From Erwinia rhapontici (GTDB lineage Bacteria > Pseudomonadota > Gammaproteobacteria > Enterobacterales > Enterobacteriaceae): a DNA stretch of 64,000 nucleotides. The stretch's first letter is position 1; every line of letters begins with the position of its first letter. Both the position numbers and the translations under genes were made by a program. Location: positions 1 to 64,000 of the forward strand of contig NZ_VRKO01000012.1 in the NCBI RefSeq assembly GCF_012271765.1, read 5' to 3'. The notes under the pieces are model-generated. The model saw only the letters and a program-made list of their open reading frames with translations, was not told where the DNA came from and did not search any database. Of this stretch, positions 6,479-15,040 are shown piece by piece.

Positions 6479-7857
6479 GCGACCTGTATCTCGAAGCCAG
6501 CGTGATCGGCAGCCTGCTGCACGCAGGGCTTACACCGGATGCCAGCGATGTGCTGAATACCCTTGACCCGAAAGCGTTTACCCATCCGTTCTACGTGAAA
6601 CTGTACGTTGAGATTAAGCGCCAGGCTACGCAGCGCAAGATGATTGATGCGCTGCTTGTGGCTAATGCCATGGGTGACGCCCCGGGGGTGTTTGCTGATG
6701 TGATGGAAACTGTGAAAACCATGCCCAGCGCAGCAAACCTCAGAGGGTATGCGAAAAGTCTGAATGAGAAGTTTGTGATCCGCAGCTTCGCCCGTCTGAT
6801 GGAAACCAGTTACGACAGCATTACCGGGGCTAACAACCATGAGCAGGCTATGGAGAACATCCAGTCGTTTACCAGCCAGGTGATGGCGCTGGGTCGACCC
6901 GTTGACGAAGTGATGCCAGTGCACATCGACACACTGCTGGACTCCTACGCCGATGTATTGGAGCGCCGGGTAACCAACGGCGAGGAATCCGACACACTCA
7001 AGACCGGGATCGCCGAACTGGACGAGATCACCGGCGGTATGAACGACGAGGACTTTGTTGTGGTGGCTGCTCGGCCCGGCATGGGTAAAACCGAGTTCGC
7101 ACTGAAAGTCGCCGAGGGTGTTGCCTCGAGTGAGCGCGTGATGGGCGATCACAAGGTTCGTCGCGGAGTGCTGATTTTCACTATGGAAATGAGCAACCAG
7201 CAGGTTATTGAGCGCCAGATCGCCGGTGCATCCAATATGCCGGTATCCAGCCTGCGTAAACCATCGCGGATGGATGATGTTGACTGGGGCCGGATCTCTA
7301 TGGGCATCAAGCGCCTGATGGGCCTTGATGTCTGGATGGTGGATGCGGCAAACCTGACTATTGAGCAGATCCGTTCTATCGCAGAACGACACAAGCGCCT
7401 GTTCCCTGGACTGTCCCTGATTCTGGTCGACTACCTCGGTCTGATTAAAAAGCCCCGAGCTGAACGAAATGACCTGGCGATCGCTGTTATCTCCGGCGGT
7501 CTGAAGACCATGGCTAAAGAGCTGAAAACGCCGGTGCTTTCGCTCAGTCAGTTATCGAGAGAAGTGGAGAAGCGCCCGAACAAGCGGCCGGTGAATGCGG
7601 ATCTGCGCGACGGTGGCAGCATTGAACAGGACGCTGACAGCATCATCATGCTCTACCGGGATGCCGTCTATAACGAGAACAGCCCGGCAGCCAAATTCGC
7701 CGAAATTATCGTTACAAAAAACCGTTTTGGCGAACTGGGGACCGTTTACCAGGAATTCCGCAATGGTCACTTCCACGAAACTAACCAGGACGAGGCCCGG
7801 CACATCTGCACCGAGAAAGTCGCCGCCAGTCGTAGTCCGGCCAGGAGAGATTTTTGA
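6475..7857 (+). CDS. Replicative DNA helicase, DnaB family
   Basis: 460 residues, close to cellular DnaB (about 470). The N-terminal helical domain starts [13 protein letters not shown]. The RecA-type motor has Walker A RPGMGKT (residues 200-206) and Walker [11 protein letters not shown] near 315; QLSREVEKR and the late [10 protein letters not shown] motif are typical of DnaB. Like P22 gp12, it lets the phage supply its own helicase rather than recruit that of the host. The GTG start overlaps the stop of the initiator gene. Confidence 0.93.
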   Translation: MSDLYLEASVIGSLLHAGLTPDASDVLNTLDPKAFTHPFYVKLYVEIKRQATQRKMIDALLVANAMGDAPGVFADVMETVKTMPSAANLRGYAKSLNEKFVIRSFARLMETSYDSITGANNHEQAMENIQSFTSQVMALGRPVDEVMPVHIDTLLDSYADVLERRVTNGEESDTLKTGIAELDEITGGMNDEDFVVVAARPGMGKTEFALKVAEGVASSERVMGDHKVRRGVLIFTMEMSNQQVIERQIAGASNMPVSSLRKPSRMDDVDWGRISMGIKRLMGLDVWMVDAANLTIEQIRSIAERHKRLFPGLSLILVDYLGLIKKPRAERNDLAIAVISGGLKTMAKELKTPVLSLSQLSREVEKRPNKRPVNADLRDGGSIEQDADSIIMLYRDAVYNENSPAAKFAEIIVTKNRFGELGTVYQEFRNGHFHETNQDEARHICTEKVAASRSPARRDF

Positions 7858-8213
7858 TGCAGGTTTACGATATCTGCCCGCTGCCGAAGCCACGCATGAC
7901 GCAGCGCGATCGCTGGGCAAAGCGGCCAGCAGTTCTCCGGTACCGCGCATTCTGCGATGAAGTGCGCCTGCGCGGGGTAACGCTTCCCGTCTGTTGCTCG
8001 CACGTCACGTTCGTGATGCCCATGCCGCCCAGCTGGAGTAAGAAAAAGCGCGCGGCACACGCTGGCCAGCCGCACCAGCAGAAACCGGACGCCGACAATC
8101 TGCTCAAAGCGTTGATGGACGCCATCTATCACGACGACTGTGCCGTGTGGGATGTGCGCGTTACGAAGCTGTGGGGCGAAGCCGGCAGCATCCAAATTAC
8201 CGAAACAGCCTGA
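7857..8213 (+). CDS. rusA: RusA Holliday-junction resolvase
   Basis: 118 residues, with the ATG at 7857 sharing a base with the helicase stop (TGATG). The signature KPDADNLLKALMDAI (residues 76-90) and YHDD (91-94) hold the metal-binding aspartates of the RusA nuclease; a basic segment SKKKR precedes them. It resolves four-way junctions in phage recombination and late replication. The position after the helicase is common in lambdoid phages. Confidence 0.92.
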   Translation: MQVYDICPLPKPRMTQRDRWAKRPAVLRYRAFCDEVRLRGVTLPVCCSHVTFVMPMPPSWSKKKRAAHAGQPHQQKPDADNLLKALMDAIYHDDCAVWDVRVTKLWGEAGSIQITETA

Positions 8214-8222
8214 GGAGGCCGT

Positions 8223-8428
8223 ATGCCAGAACTGACCGAGATCCAAAAAAACGTCTGTCGCTTCATCAGGGATTACTCAGCGGAGAACGGCTACGCGCCA
8301 TCCAGGCAGGACATGTGCGACCACTTCGGCTGGACGCAGAGGCCCATATCAAAGCGCTCATGAACAAAGGCGCCATATCAAATAAGCCCCGCAAGCCGCG
8401 CACGCTCAATGTGCTGATCGACGTTTGA
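8223..8428 (+). pseudogene. LexA-like winged-helix gene broken by a small deletion
   Basis: From the ATG at 8223 the frame reads MPELTEIQKNVCRFIRDYSA then ENGYAPSRQDMCDHFGW, a LexA-type DNA-binding domain, and then meets an early stop near 8362. The expected continuation (AEAHIKALMNKGAI... ending TLNVLIDV at 8428) lies in the frame two bases on. The join near 8330-8342 lacks the turn between helix 2 and the recognition helix, as if about 13 bases were lost. The full gene would have encoded a stand-alone LexA-like HTH of about 70 residues. Confidence 0.65.
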
Positions 8429-8498
8429 CCGCAGTGAAGCCGTGACAGCAGTAGAGCCAGATAAGAAAAACAGATCGAAACGATAAGGGGAAACAACA

Positions 8499-9260
8499 GT
8501 GAGAATCGAAGCCGTGTTAAAACATTTCAGCGCAAAAAGCCTGATGATCACCGACATCCCCGGCGCGACCGCATCGGACAGTTTGAGCGGTACCGACGTC
8601 ATGGCCGCAATTGGCATGTGCCATGCGTCCGCCAGTTTCGGTATGAGCGCTTACCTCGGTAAAGCGGGCATCAGCCAGCACGATCGGGAAGATGCCGCCA
8701 AAGCACTGGCGCTGTATGCCCGTAAAACCGCCCCTGCGCTTCTCAGTAAGGCCGCTGGCAGAAAAATGGGCCAGTGCATGATAGTGCTGGCTAAATTCGC
8801 CTACGACGATTACGCGCGTTCTGCTGCTGATACGACTAATTGCCCTGATTGCCGTGGGCGCGGTGTCACGAATACGCTGGCCAATGTCATGACGCATCCG
8901 GGGTGTGGATCAACGCCAGCAAACCATCAGTTGCAACTGGTGGAAAACACCTGTGTGACATGTCACGGAAAAGGAAAGCTGTCAGCGCGCTGCCGCTGTG
9001 GTGGTACCGGGCGGGTTCGTGACATCGAGAAATCAAAGCTGGTGGGCGCTCCGGTTGAGAAGGACTGCGACCGTTGCGGCGGCCTGGGTTTCAAGCGGCA
9101 GCCATCCACACTGGCGTTTACCGTGATACGGCACCTGGTCCCTGACCTGAACGAACGCACGTGGCGCCGCAACTGGAAACCGTTCTATGAAAAGCTGATC
9201 ACTAAATGCGAAATGGAAGAGAGTTGTGCAGGGGATGAGTTCCAGAAAATTACCCGCTGA
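8499..9260 (+). CDS. Q-type late antiterminator with zinc-finger motifs
   Basis: 253 residues from a GTG at 8499 with AAGGGG upstream. The middle holds DnaJ-like cysteine repeats (CPDCRGRG, CVTCHGKG, CRCGGTG, CDRCGGLG, about residues 114-195), and the C-terminal part has RTWRRNWKPFYEKLI. This matches the large antitermination protein family of lambdoid phages (phage 82/21 Q relatives). It should bind DNA at pR', load on paused polymerase and allow reading through tR' into lysis and head genes. It is the last early gene, directly before the late promoter. Confidence 0.85.
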   Translation: MRIEAVLKHFSAKSLMITDIPGATASDSLSGTDVMAAIGMCHASASFGMSAYLGKAGISQHDREDAAKALALYARKTAPALLSKAAGRKMGQCMIVLAKFAYDDYARSAADTTNCPDCRGRGVTNTLANVMTHPGCGSTPANHQLQLVENTCVTCHGKGKLSARCRCGGTGRVRDIEKSKLVGAPVEKDCDRCGGLGFKRQPSTLAFTVIRHLVPDLNERTWRRNWKPFYEKLITKCEMEESCAGDEFQKITR

Positions 9261-9274
9261 TGAACAAATTACTA

Positions 9275-9302
9275 TTGCATTTTGTCCGAAATTGGATAAA
9301 TA
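9275..9302 (+). promoter_or_regulatory. Late promoter pR'
   Basis: -35 TTGCAT (9275-9280), 16-base spacer, -10 TAAATA (9297-9302). The block GAAATTGGATAAAT followed by CCATCGTGGG closely resembles lambda pR' (AAAATTGGGTAAAT ... CGATGGG) recalled from memory. It lies 15 bases after the antiterminator gene. Confidence 0.7.
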
Positions 9303-9352
9303 TCTCTCCCATCGTGGGATTTTAATGCTCACAGATAATTAAACGAATTCGA

Positions 9353-9378
9353 AGGCTCCGCATATGCGGGGCCTTTTT
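9353..9378 (+). terminator. tR'-like terminator downstream of pR'
   Basis: AGGCTCCGCA/TGCGGGGCCT stem followed by five T residues, about 50 bases downstream of the pR' start. It would stop unmodified polymerase and be passed by the Q-modified one. Confidence 0.8.
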
Positions 9379-9397
9379 GCTTTACAGGGCTTCGATA

Positions 9398-9952
9398 CTA
9401 ACTTTCTGCTCTACTAACTGCCGTCCAGCAGCTGCTTATATTCCTTTCTTGGCATGTATTAGCTATCTCTGCGCCGAAGGCAGTGCGTGTTTTTTCAATA
9501 TTATCATTGGTCACATGACCTCCTTTTTCGCCGTTATTTCTCCAGTGACTAAAAAACAGCTTCTCGTTTCCATTATCAATAGCAGCTCGGATAGCTGTCT
9601 GTCTGGCCGGCTGTTTTGATGGGATAGTTTCTGGGATGCTGTTTGAAAAGCTAGTGAAGAAATCTGACGTTTTGAATCGGTTGGCAGGGTCAGGCGTGAC
9701 CCCCAGGGCATCCAAAAGATCCTTGTAAGCTGATTCTGGTCGGATGGCCGTGCCAATTTCAAATCCAGGTTGAACATTCACAATGAAAGCGCACTTGTGC
9801 CCAATTGCGCCGAACAAAAGTTGGAATGGCTTCCTATCTATCAGAAAAAGGATATCAAACACGGTCTTGTTATGTTGATATTGAAATCGAGAGCTAGTTA
9901 TCTTTTTGGACATCATGTCCTTGTACAGCTCTTTAAGCTTAGATAAATACAT
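9398..9952 (-). CDS. DUF6037-like protein, prophage cargo (moron)
   Basis: 184 residues. The N-terminal region (LKELYKDMMSKKITSSRF, then VFDVLF-like LFLIDRKPFQLLFGAIG) matches my memory of DUF6037 proteins, a family of unknown function carried by prophages and defence-rich loci. It is transcribed against the late operon between the tR'-like terminator and the holin, has AAGGATCCCTA before its ATG, and is AT-richer than its neighbours. Expression in the lysogen is therefore likely. A defence or exclusion role is inference. Confidence 0.6.
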   Translation of the reverse strand: MYLSKLKELYKDMMSKKITSSRFQYQHNKTVFDILFLIDRKPFQLLFGAIGHKCAFIVNVQPGFEIGTAIRPESAYKDLLDALGVTPDPANRFKTSDFFTSFSNSIPETIPSKQPARQTAIRAAIDNGNEKLFFSHWRNNGEKGGHVTNDNIEKTRTAFGAEIANTCQERNISSCWTAVSRAES

Positions 9953-10159
9953 TAGGGATCCTTATTTTTTAGGTTCATTAATGACCATAACTCTAAATTA
10001 CTACGATTTAAAGTGCTGATACATAAGATGTAAATTAGCAATGATTCAAAACCATCTTTGATCTGTATCACGCGACCATAATCGATACGATCCCCAAGAC
10101 ACCTTTAACGATTGGCACGCTTCTGGGAGTCGCTGTTCTTTAGGCATTAGAAAATTCAA

Positions 10160-10184
10160 AGGCTCACTTCGGTGGGCTTTTTTT
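10160..10184 (+). terminator. Terminator-like hairpin before the holin gene
   Basis: AGGCTCAC-TTCG-GTGGGCTT stem-loop (two G-T pairs) followed by a long T-run. The 280 bases between the DUF6037-like gene and the holin show nothing else clear. Confidence 0.6.
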
Positions 10185-10233
10185 AATTCCTTTCCCACCC
10201 ACACACGGCACCACGGCAAAGCCGGAGGTGAAT

Positions 10234-10449
10234 ATGTATCGAATGGACAAACTAACAACGGGCATTGCCTACGGAGCGTCAGCGGGTAGTTCAGGCTTCT
10301 GGGCATTACAGCTCCTCGATAGAGTCAGCCCGTCACAGTGGGCGGCGATCGGGGTGCTTGGTAGCTTGGTATTTGGTCTGCTGACGTTCCTCGCGAATCT
10401 CTATTTCAAAATCAAAGAAGACAGGCGTAAAGCCGCAAGGGGTCAGTAA
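10234..10449 (+). CDS. Pinholin of the phage 21 S family (dual start)
   Basis: 71 residues, exactly the length of S21, with two hydrophobic segments (about 10-28 and 36-56). It shares the S21 core text [20 protein letters not shown] and the C-terminus RRKAARGQ. The N-terminus reads M-Y-R-M-D-K, so the S21 dual-start layout (M1 antiholin, M4 holin) is kept, with Arg3 giving the extra positive charge that retards the first helix. GGAGGTGA precedes the first ATG. The partner endolysin has the expected SAR signal. Confidence 0.9.
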   Translation: MYRMDKLTTGIAYGASAGSSGFWALQLLDRVSPSQWAAIGVLGSLVFGLLTFLANLYFKIKEDRRKAARGQ

Positions 10450-10934
10450 TGGCATTGTCACCACAACTGAAGAAAAGCATTGCCGGGGCTGTGAGTGGCG
10501 GTGCTCTGGCTATTGCAGCTGTGCTTGTCCCTTCGCTGGAGGGGAAAGAGAACAAGCCCTATCAGGATGTCGTTGGTGTATGGACGGTCTGCTACGGCCA
10601 CACTGGCCCCGACATAATCAAAACAAAGACGTATACAGACGCGGAATGCCAGGCGCTACTGAATAAAGACCTGGTGCCGTTCGCCCGTTCGGTTGAGCGC
10701 TCCGTGAAAGTCCCTGCCACTGAATACCAGAAGGCCGCGCTAATCTCATTCAGCTACAACGTTGGCGATACCGCGTTCGAGCGTTCGTCTCTGCTACGCA
10801 AGCTTAATGCTGGGGACTACACCGGGGCGTGTGACGGCCTGCGCCAGTGGATTTATGCAGGCGGCAAGCAGTGGAAAGGTCTGATGAATCGACGCGAGAT
10901 TGAGCGGGAAGTCTGCATGTGGGGCCAGAAATGA
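10449..10934 (+). CDS. SAR endolysin (R21-type lysozyme)
   Basis: 161 residues. The N-terminal weakly hydrophobic, Gly/Ala-rich segment (about 11-28) is a signal-anchor-release domain without a cleavage site. The T4-lysozyme-type catalytic triad follows the E-8-D-5-T rule: Glu31, Asp40, Thr46 in the region [11 protein letters not shown]...[10 protein letters not shown]. It is secreted in inactive tethered form and freed when the pinholin depolarises the membrane. The ATG shares a base with the holin stop; the C-terminal [19 protein letters not shown] is family-typical. Confidence 0.93.
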   Translation: MALSPQLKKSIAGAVSGGALAIAAVLVPSLEGKENKPYQDVVGVWTVCYGHTGPDIIKTKTYTDAECQALLNKDLVPFARSVERSVKVPATEYQKAALISFSYNVGDTAFERSSLLRKLNAGDYTGACDGLRQWIYAGGKQWKGLMNRREIEREVCMWGQK

Positions 10935-11383
10935 ACGTAAAAGGCTGGCTGGTTATCGCTGTAGGGTTTCTTCTGTCGGTCATCATCATCTTGGTTCTTC
11001 AGTCGCAACTAACAAAGCAGAAAGCTCGCGCCGAGACAGCCGAGTCACTGTCGAAACAGCGTCAGGAAGCTATCACTGACATGCAGACGCGCCAGCGTGA
11101 TGTAGCCGCACTCGACGCCCAATACACGAAGGAGTTAGCAGATGCCCAAGCCAGTATTGACCAGCTTCACTCTGATGTTGTTGCTGGTCGTAAGCGGTTG
11201 CAGCTCAACGCCACCTGCCAGAAACAATCCACCACCGGCACCGCCAGCATGGATGATGCAGCCCGCGCCGGACTTACTGACGCCGCTGAACGGGATTATT
11301 TCACCCTCAGAGACAGAATCGAAACCAGCGGAAAGATGATCGCCGGATTGCAACAGTACATTAGAGAGCAGTGTATTAAATGA
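10931..11383 (+). CDS. Rz inner-membrane spanin subunit
   Basis: 150 residues from the ATG at 10931, which overlaps the endolysin stop; a GTG four codons earlier is less likely. It has one N-terminal membrane helix (about residues 4-22) and then a long periplasmic coiled coil ([20 protein letters not shown] ...), the standard Rz plan. It pairs with the lipoprotein encoded inside it to fuse inner and outer membranes at the end of lysis. Confidence 0.9.
   Translation: MNVKGWLVIAVGFLLSVIIILVLQSQLTKQKARAETAESLSKQRQEAITDMQTRQRDVAALDAQYTKELADAQASIDQLHSDVVAGRKRLQLNATCQKQSTTGTASMDDAARAGLTDAAERDYFTLRDRIETSGKMIAGLQQYIREQCIK
11142..11339 (+). CDS. Rz1 outer-membrane lipoprotein spanin (nested in Rz)
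   Basis: 65 residues in the +1 frame, entirely within Rz. Signal sequence with lipobox VVSGC (Cys20) followed by a proline-rich mature part ([13 protein letters not shown]), diagnostic of Rz1. The embedded arrangement is that of lambda. Confidence 0.92.
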   Translation: MPKPVLTSFTLMLLLVVSGCSSTPPARNNPPPAPPAWMMQPAPDLLTPLNGIISPSETESKPAER

Positions 11384-11807
11384 TACGATTATCGTCATAA
11401 AAGGTAATAAAGCTTCGCTTTAACCTAATGCGAATAGTTCCTCTTTTTATATACTCTAGAGTGCCTAGGATAGTAGGAACCCCAAGGGATAGATACTTAC
11501 CCCCTAAAGCTTTCCATTCAACTAACTTACTGGATAGATAGATTTCTGATACAGGATGATATCTGGTTAAAAACCGAAGTTCGTATATGGCAGCGATTTG
11601 GATTTCAACATAGGGATTTGTATGCTTTCCTTCATCAGTGTCGTGTTGAATTTTCCTCATTACATCATGAAAACGTTTAAACTGAGCCTCTTGGTTCTCT
11701 CTTCTGCGGTTAAACAAATACTGAAAAATCCCCCAGAGAAAAGCAAGAGAGGCTCCCATAATTGGCAGTATCGCAATATACTTGGTTAAAATATCTATAG
11801 CTGACAT
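11376..11807 (-). CDS. Membrane-anchored protein beside Rz (moron)
   Basis: 143 residues from the ATG at 11807 (TTGGAAATCGACTTG upstream), chosen over a start 20 codons earlier that has no ribosome site. One N-terminal membrane helix (about residues 9-29, ILPIMGASLAFLWGIFQYLF) precedes a basic, helical cytoplasmic part (RRRENQEAQFKRFHDVM). The tail overlaps the last codons of Rz on the opposite strand. Not recognised. The same slot in the decayed lysis remnant at 42.4 kb holds a HEPN protein, so this may be an exclusion/defence cargo slot. Confidence 0.55.
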   Translation of the reverse strand: MSAIDILTKYIAILPIMGASLAFLWGIFQYLFNRRRENQEAQFKRFHDVMRKIQHDTDEGKHTNPYVEIQIAAIYELRFLTRYHPVSEIYLSSKLVEWKALGGKYLSLGVPTILGTLEYIKRGTIRIRLKRSFITFYDDNRII

Positions 11808-11980
11808 CAAGTCGATTTCCAAATTTATACCGAATACGCACTTTATCGGCGTGGAGACTGAAACCATTAGTCATTTTCGTAAAGAAGATTGATCACGGGC
11901 AAGAAGTTACTTATAAAATTCCTTTATCGAGACTTATGAAGGTGGCAATGTATAGCCTCCAATTATGAAAGGAGGTTGTG

Positions 11981-12184
11981 ATGTTAGATAATTATTTTAC
12001 CCCAAGCGAAGGCGTTGAAAAGAAACAGAGACTACTGGCTGTCCAAGCTGCGCTTGAAATAGCAAAGGCTTCGGTTGGTAGCTCCGAAGGATCAACTTTT
12101 TCAAGAGTTGATGATGATTTGAATCATGTAGCTAAAGTAGTGTCAGATTTAGCCGATGCCATTCAGGCCTCATTGGGTAAGTAA
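11981..12184 (+). CDS. 67-residue acidic helical protein of unknown function
   Basis: A near-perfect Shine-Dalgarno (AAAGGAGGTTGTG) precedes the ATG at 11981. The product is soluble, acidic and mostly helical (KKQRLLAVQAALEIAKASV, LNHVAKVVSDLADAIQASL). It sits alone between the lysis genes and terminase, possibly with its own promoter. No family recognised. Confidence 0.55.
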   Translation: MLDNYFTPSEGVEKKQRLLAVQAALEIAKASVGSSEGSTFSRVDDDLNHVAKVVSDLADAIQASLGK

Positions 12185-12253
12185 TCAAACATGAATGTTA
12201 GCTGAGCCACCTCCGGTCGGTTTTTTATTGTTCTGAACTTGCGTAATGAAAAA

Positions 12254-12276
12254 AAAGGGTGATGCTATCACCCTTT
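12254..12276 (-). terminator. Terminator of the 12284-12568 gene
   Basis: Perfect AAAGGGTGAT/ATCACCCTTT stem with a GCT loop, and eight A residues on its left that become a T-run on the minus strand. It may also work for the plus-strand gene ending at 12184. Confidence 0.8.
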
Positions 12277-12283
12277 AATTCAA

Positions 12284-12568
12284 TCACTTAAAGTCATTGT
12301 GGCTGTTTTCAATTGTGATTTTGGTAGTATGTTCTACATCACCAAATGGGCCTTGGGTAATGCGATGTTCAATGTTAGTCACATTCGAGTAGTCGCCTGA
12401 TGTGTTGCAGATTGATTCTCTATCCTCTCCCCTCAAATCCTGCACATTGATTGAGTCTCCGAGGCTTATAGCACCAAATGGTGTATGTGACCTTAACTCA
12501 AGCAAAGCTGTGTTTTCTTCTCGACTGAAAACTACCAGTCGGTATGTATTTGGGTTCAAATTGCTCAT
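12284..12568 (-). CDS. Unrecognised 94-residue prophage protein
   Basis: Soluble protein with a beta-rich look (YRLVVFSREENTALLELRS, HTTKITIENS) and no motif I can name. CAGGATTACGT lies before the ATG. It runs against the late operon directly ahead of terminase and has its own terminator, which marks it as an independent cargo gene. Confidence 0.5.
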   Translation of the reverse strand: MSNLNPNTYRLVVFSREENTALLELRSHTPFGAISLGDSINVQDLRGEDRESICNTSGDYSNVTNIEHRITQGPFGDVEHTTKITIENSHNDFK

Positions 12569-12735
12569 ACGTAATCCTGTGTGTGAAATAAAGTCCTGAT
12601 TGGCTGCGCAAAAACTAACGCAGCCTTACGATATATGGTCCTTGAAAAAATTATGTCAAGGGTTTTGCATGGTTATTGCCATCACAATGCCTAGCGTGCC
12701 GGGCATCGTAATGGCTCTAAACAAAGAGATATCAC

Positions 12736-13752
12736 ATGGCAAAACCGGACTGGGGGGCCATTCAGAAAGAGTTCCTCGCCGATCACGCCATATCAGGAAT
12801 ATCACCGAAGGAGTGGTGCGAGGCGCGGGGTTACAACTACTCCACGGCCCGCCGCTACATCAAGCACCCTTCTGCGCAAAATGCGCAAACCACTGCGCAA
12901 GAGAAAGTGCGCAGTGCGCAGTCAAAGCGCAGCGCAAAACAACTCGTTGCTAATGACAACCTGAACGATCAGCAGCGTCGGTTCGTTGCCGAGTACCTCA
13001 AAGATAACAACGCCACTCAGGCCGCTATCCGCGCCGGGTACAGCGTTGCGTCTGCCGGGCAGCTTGGATATCAGTTGCTTCAAAAACCTTCAATAATCGA
13101 CGCCATCACTGAGCAGCAGACTGCGCAGATGTCCCGCGTGCTGATTTCGGCGGATACCGTTCTTGCGCAGATGTGGCAACTGGCCACCTTCGATGCTAAC
13201 GACCTGTCGCAATACCGCCGTGGATGCTGCCGGTACTGCTGGGGCTTCGGCCATAACTACCAGTGGCGCGATATGGTCGAGTTTGACGAAAAGCAGGATG
13301 AAGCCACTGAACGTGATAAGCCTGGCCCGAAGGATGTAGGCGGATACGGCTACGACGCAACGAAGCCCGCTAATCCCGAATGCCCTCGCTGCAATGGCGA
13401 GGGGCTGGGCCGTCCGTATATTCAGGACACACGCGAACTGCCGCCGATTGCTCGCCTCGCTTACTCCGGTACGAAGGTCGGAAAAAACGGCATTGAGCTG
13501 GCCAGCATAAGCCGGGAACGGATGTTCGAAGCGGTGGCGAAGCGGCTCGGCCTGGCGGATACCGAATTCACGCAGAAATTGCAGCAGATCGAGATTGAGA
13601 ACCGGCGGCTGGAGCTGGAGCGGAAGCAGCTCGAGGTTGATCAGCTCCGTCGTGAACTGGCGCGCTCCGGTAAGCCGGACGGGCTTGAGGATGATTATCA
13701 ACTGCAGAGCCTTAACCCTGATGAACCACTCCCGGACAACCCAATTCTCTGA
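12736..13752 (+). CDS. Terminase small subunit with an internal zinc-ribbon
   Basis: 338 residues, about twice the usual small-terminase length. The N-terminal HTH (about residues 20-45, SPKEWCEARGYNYSTARRYI) is followed by a Terminase_2-like second HTH (LNDQQRRFVAEYLKDNNATQ, RAGYSVASAGQLGYQLLQ; about 74-115). A CRYCWG ... CPRCNGEG pair around 160-220 forms a zinc-ribbon insertion, and the C-terminal helix (residues about 270-315) is strongly charged coiled coil. It recognises the packaging start and hands DNA to the large subunit, whose start overlaps its 3' end. Confidence 0.85.
   Translation: MAKPDWGAIQKEFLADHAISGISPKEWCEARGYNYSTARRYIKHPSAQNAQTTAQEKVRSAQSKRSAKQLVANDNLNDQQRRFVAEYLKDNNATQAAIRAGYSVASAGQLGYQLLQKPSIIDAITEQQTAQMSRVLISADTVLAQMWQLATFDANDLSQYRRGCCRYCWGFGHNYQWRDMVEFDEKQDEATERDKPGPKDVGGYGYDATKPANPECPRCNGEGLGRPYIQDTRELPPIARLAYSGTKVGKNGIELASISRERMFEAVAKRLGLADTEFTQKLQQIEIENRRLELERKQLEVDQLRRELARSGKPDGLEDDYQLQSLNPDEPLPDNPIL
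12873..12931. repeat. TGCGCA repeat cluster in terS: candidate packaging site
   Basis: Five TGCGCA palindromes at 12873, 12882, 12894, 12908 and 12915, plus two GCGCA half copies up to 12931, lie within 60 bases between the two HTH regions of the gene. Small-terminase genes of pac phages often contain their own recognition site, so this is a candidate pac element. Confidence 0.4.
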
Positions 13753-15037
13753 AGGCTCAGTAAGCCTCACGCCGAAACAGGCAAACATCTATGCGTGGGG
13801 CTGGCAGCGATCTGCACGTTTTCGGGATGCTGTCTGCGGACGGCGTTTTGGCAAAACCTTCCTAGGTAAAGCTGAGATACGCCGCGCTGCACGTCTGGCC
13901 GTGAAATGGCAGGTCAGCGTTGAGGATGAAATCTGGTACTGCGCCCCGACGCAGAAGCAGGCAAAACGTGTGTTCTGGAGGCGGTTAAAGCAGGCGATCC
14001 CCGCTCACTGGCGCGCAACCAAGCCGAATGAGACTGAGCTGTCTATAACGTTGCGTAGCGGGCATATCATTCGCTGCGTTGGACTGAACAACTATGACGA
14101 TCTGCGTGGGTCAGGTCTGTTCTTTGTGCTGGTGGATGAATGGGCGGACTGCCCATATGCAGCATGGGAGGAGGTTATCCGCCCGATGCTGTCAACATGC
14201 CGTTATGTCGTCAATGGCGTGCTCTACATCGGCGGGCATGCGCTGCGGATCGGCACACCCAAAGGCTTCAATCATTGCTATGACACCTATCTTGCCGGGC
14301 AGGATGGCAGGGAGCCAGACCATCGCAGCTGGAGTTATACATCTGTTGATGGCGGCAATGTTCCAGAGGAGGAACTGGAGTCTGCCCGGCGAAAAATGGA
14401 TCCGCGCACTTTTCGCCAGGAGTATGAAGCCAGTTTCGAAAACTATCAGGGGGTTGTTTACTACTGTTTTGACCGCCGCCAGAACCACACCGACGAAAGC
14501 CTACGCCAAAATGACGCGCTGCACATCGGTATGGACTTTAACGTCAGCAAGATGGCCGCCGTTGTTTACGTCATGCGCGAAGGGTTGCCATGCGCAGTTG
14601 ATGAGTTGATGGAGGTGTTCGACACGCCAGCGATGATCACCAAACTGCAGGAACGTTTCGTTGGGCATAAAATCGCGATATATCCTGATGCCTCTGGCGA
14701 TAACAGAAAATCAAGCAATGCCAGTGAGTCAGATATAGCACTTCTCAAAGCCGCTGGTTTTACGGTGAACGTGAATCCAACCAACCCAGCAGTGAAAGAC
14801 AGGGTGAATGCGATGAACGGCATGCTTTGCAATACATACGGTGAACGGCGCATGCGCGTTAACACCCATAAATGCCCCAAGTATACGCACTGCCTTGAGC
14901 GTCAGATTTATAACGATGCTGGAGAACCTGACAAGAAGGGAGGCTTTGACCACGGAAATGACGCCGGCGGTTATCCAATCGCATACCTTTTCCCAGTCAA
15001 GAAGCCGCAGGGCAAATCAACTCCACTACGGATGTAA
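13721..15037 (+). CDS. Terminase large subunit
   Basis: 438 residues from the ATG at 13721. The packaging ATPase has Walker A CGRRFGKT (residues 39-46) and Walker B FFVLVDEW (Asp139-Glu140). The C-terminal RNase-H-like nuclease has its first metal aspartate in HIGMDFNVSK and another in IYPDASGD. It pumps DNA into the prohead and cuts it. The gene overlaps the small-subunit gene by 32 bases, and the portal gene follows after three bases. Confidence 0.92.
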   Translation: MNHSRTTQFSEGSVSLTPKQANIYAWGWQRSARFRDAVCGRRFGKTFLGKAEIRRAARLAVKWQVSVEDEIWYCAPTQKQAKRVFWRRLKQAIPAHWRATKPNETELSITLRSGHIIRCVGLNNYDDLRGSGLFFVLVDEWADCPYAAWEEVIRPMLSTCRYVVNGVLYIGGHALRIGTPKGFNHCYDTYLAGQDGREPDHRSWSYTSVDGGNVPEEELESARRKMDPRTFRQEYEASFENYQGVVYYCFDRRQNHTDESLRQNDALHIGMDFNVSKMAAVVYVMREGLPCAVDELMEVFDTPAMITKLQERFVGHKIAIYPDASGDNRKSSNASESDIALLKAAGFTVNVNPTNPAVKDRVNAMNGMLCNTYGERRMRVNTHKCPKYTHCLERQIYNDAGEPDKKGGFDHGNDAGGYPIAYLFPVKKPQGKSTPLRM

Positions 15038-15040
15038 ACC

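Noticed and set aside
6427..7392. 321-residue minus-strand frame inside the helicase gene
   Set aside because: Shadow of a strongly supported DnaB-type gene; His/Gln-rich composition reflects codon positions of the real frame.
12869..12935. CRISPR-like array
   Set aside because: The TGCGCA units are 6 bases long with irregular 2-8 base gaps and lie within a coding frame; no cas genes are present.
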